Assembly: GCA_002413745.1 (NCBI GenBank)
Contig: DHXP01000039.1
Span: 1-64,000, forward strand
Direction: 5' to 3'
Source: Flavobacterium sp. UBA5153
GTDB taxonomy: Bacteria > Bacteroidota > Bacteroidia > Flavobacteriales > Flavobacteriaceae
DNA length: 64,000 nt
Of this stretch, positions 63,475 through 64,000 are shown one piece after another. Below the pieces are notes generated by a model. That model was not told the DNA's origin and did no database searches. It worked only from the letters and a program-made list of their open reading frames with translations. The position numbers and the translations under genes were made by a program. Within the stretch, counting starts at the first letter, position 1. Every line of letters begins with the position of its first letter.

Positions 63475-64000
63475 ATGGACAAAAATAGCAAAAGAAGAGA
63501 AGCATTATTGTATCATGCAAAACCAACTCCAGGAAAAATTCAAGTGGTTCCCACCAAGAAATATGCCACCCAAAGAGACTTGTCTCTGGCCTATTCACCA
63601 GGTGTTGCCGAACCGTGTTTAGAAATTGCAAAGGATGTAAACAATGTTTATAAATATACTGCGAAGGGTAACCTGGTTGCAGTAATTACAAATGGAACTG
63701 CGGTTTTAGGGCTTGGCGACATTGGTCCGGAAGCTTCAAAACCAGTAATGGAAGGCAAGGGATTGTTGTTTAAAATTTTTGCTGGTATTGACGTGTTCGA
63801 TATTGAAATAGGAACAAAAAACATTGAAGAATTTATACAAACTGTCAAAAATATAGCGCCAACCTTCGGTGGGATTAATCTTGAAGACATCAAAGCACCA
63901 GAATCCTTTGAAATAGAAAGAAGACTAGTCGAAGAATTAAATATTCCGGTAATGCACGATGACCAGCACGGAACAGCTATCATATCATCGGCAGCCTTGT
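63475..64000 (+). CDS. maeB: NADP-dependent malic enzyme (partial, runs off the window)
   Basis: The first 175 codons are visible. The pattern [56 protein letters not shown] and [14 protein letters not shown] is that of malic enzymes of the MaeB type (malate to pyruvate plus CO2, NADPH). The C-terminal NADP and phosphotransacetylase-like parts lie outside. Its sequence is typical of Flavobacteriaceae. It is the chromosomal neighbour of the ICE and its upstream region is the likely integration site. Confidence 0.95.
   Translation, partial: MDKNSKRREALLYHAKPTPGKIQVVPTKKYATQRDLSLAYSPGVAEPCLEIAKDVNNVYKYTAKGNLVAVITNGTAVLGLGDIGPEASKPVMEGKGLLFKIFAGIDVFDIEIGTKNIEEFIQTVKNIAPTFGGINLEDIKAPESFEIERRLVEELNIPVMHDDQHGTAIISSAAL

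Noticed and set aside
1-64000. CRISPR arrays, tRNA, rRNA or complete insertion sequences
   Set aside because: No regularly spaced repeats with unique spacers, no cloverleaf-like gene and no transposase frame were seen. A dedicated tRNA or covariance search was not possible.

Overview
This window is Bacteroidota DNA, most likely from a flavobacterium. Three things point there: promoters of the TAnnTTTG type, a chromosomal malic enzyme gene of flavobacterial type at the right edge, and a complete CTnDOT-type integrative and conjugative element (ICE) next to it. The tyrosine integrase reads away from the malic enzyme gene, so the right ICE end lies in the roughly 350-base gap between them. The left ICE end is not visible. 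It may lie in the decayed stretch at about 12.4-14.4 kb or beyond the window.

Layout. 0-2.5 kb: debris and small genes (a partial gene, a 116-bp direct repeat in two copies, two REP-like hairpins, an unknown 223-aa gene, a truncated restriction-endonuclease-like gene). 2.5-11.7 kb: a tight seven-gene AT-rich operon. It encodes a tail-anchored repeat protein, a secreted coiled-coil membrane protein, a divergent Hsp70, a protein-kinase/AAA+ ATPase fusion, a CFI-box protein, a TerB-like protein and a DUF6804 membrane protein. This is the strongest candidate for an undescribed system. 11.8-14.4 kb: a possible HEPN gene, then gene remnants and large hairpins. 14.5-21.4 kb: regulation and excision genes (rteC, two Xis2-like HTH proteins, a DUF4099/DUF3945 protein with a shrunken copy, an Exc/TopB topoisomerase, an ORF6N protein). 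23.1-32.9 kb: DUF1896, a giant N6-methylase/helicase, and the MobC-MobB-MobA mobilisation genes beside an oriT-like hairpin cluster. 33.5-52 kb: ParA and the tra genes (TraA-TraQ type). 52.1-53.9 kb: a small membrane protein, two HTH proteins, and an orphan receiver protein with a structured leader. 55.8-61.3 kb: the PRTRC cassette with DUF932 and SSB. 61.9-63.1 kb: integrase.

Three AT-rich, minus-strand cargo modules sit at junctions between plus-strand ICE operons: a trypsin-like protease plus HEPN-like pair (21.4-23.0 kb), a four-gene nuclease / nucleoid-associated / GHKL ATPase / Schlafen-like module (35.4-42.8 kb), and AbiH plus a GIY-YIG nuclease (53.9-55.5 kb). All look like anti-phage or stress cargo.

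The most striking non-coding signal is a 70-bp promoter cassette found six times. Each has four GCC-N7 decamers exactly 10 bp apart, and a degenerate -7 box (TAnnTTTG/TTCG-like) starting exactly 32 bp after the start of the last decamer. It precedes the DUF4099/topB, DUF1896/methylase, mobCBA, parA/traA-D, traE-Q and HTH-pair operons, but not the cargo, PRTRC or integrase genes. It looks like the common activator-dependent switch that turns on transfer of this ICE.
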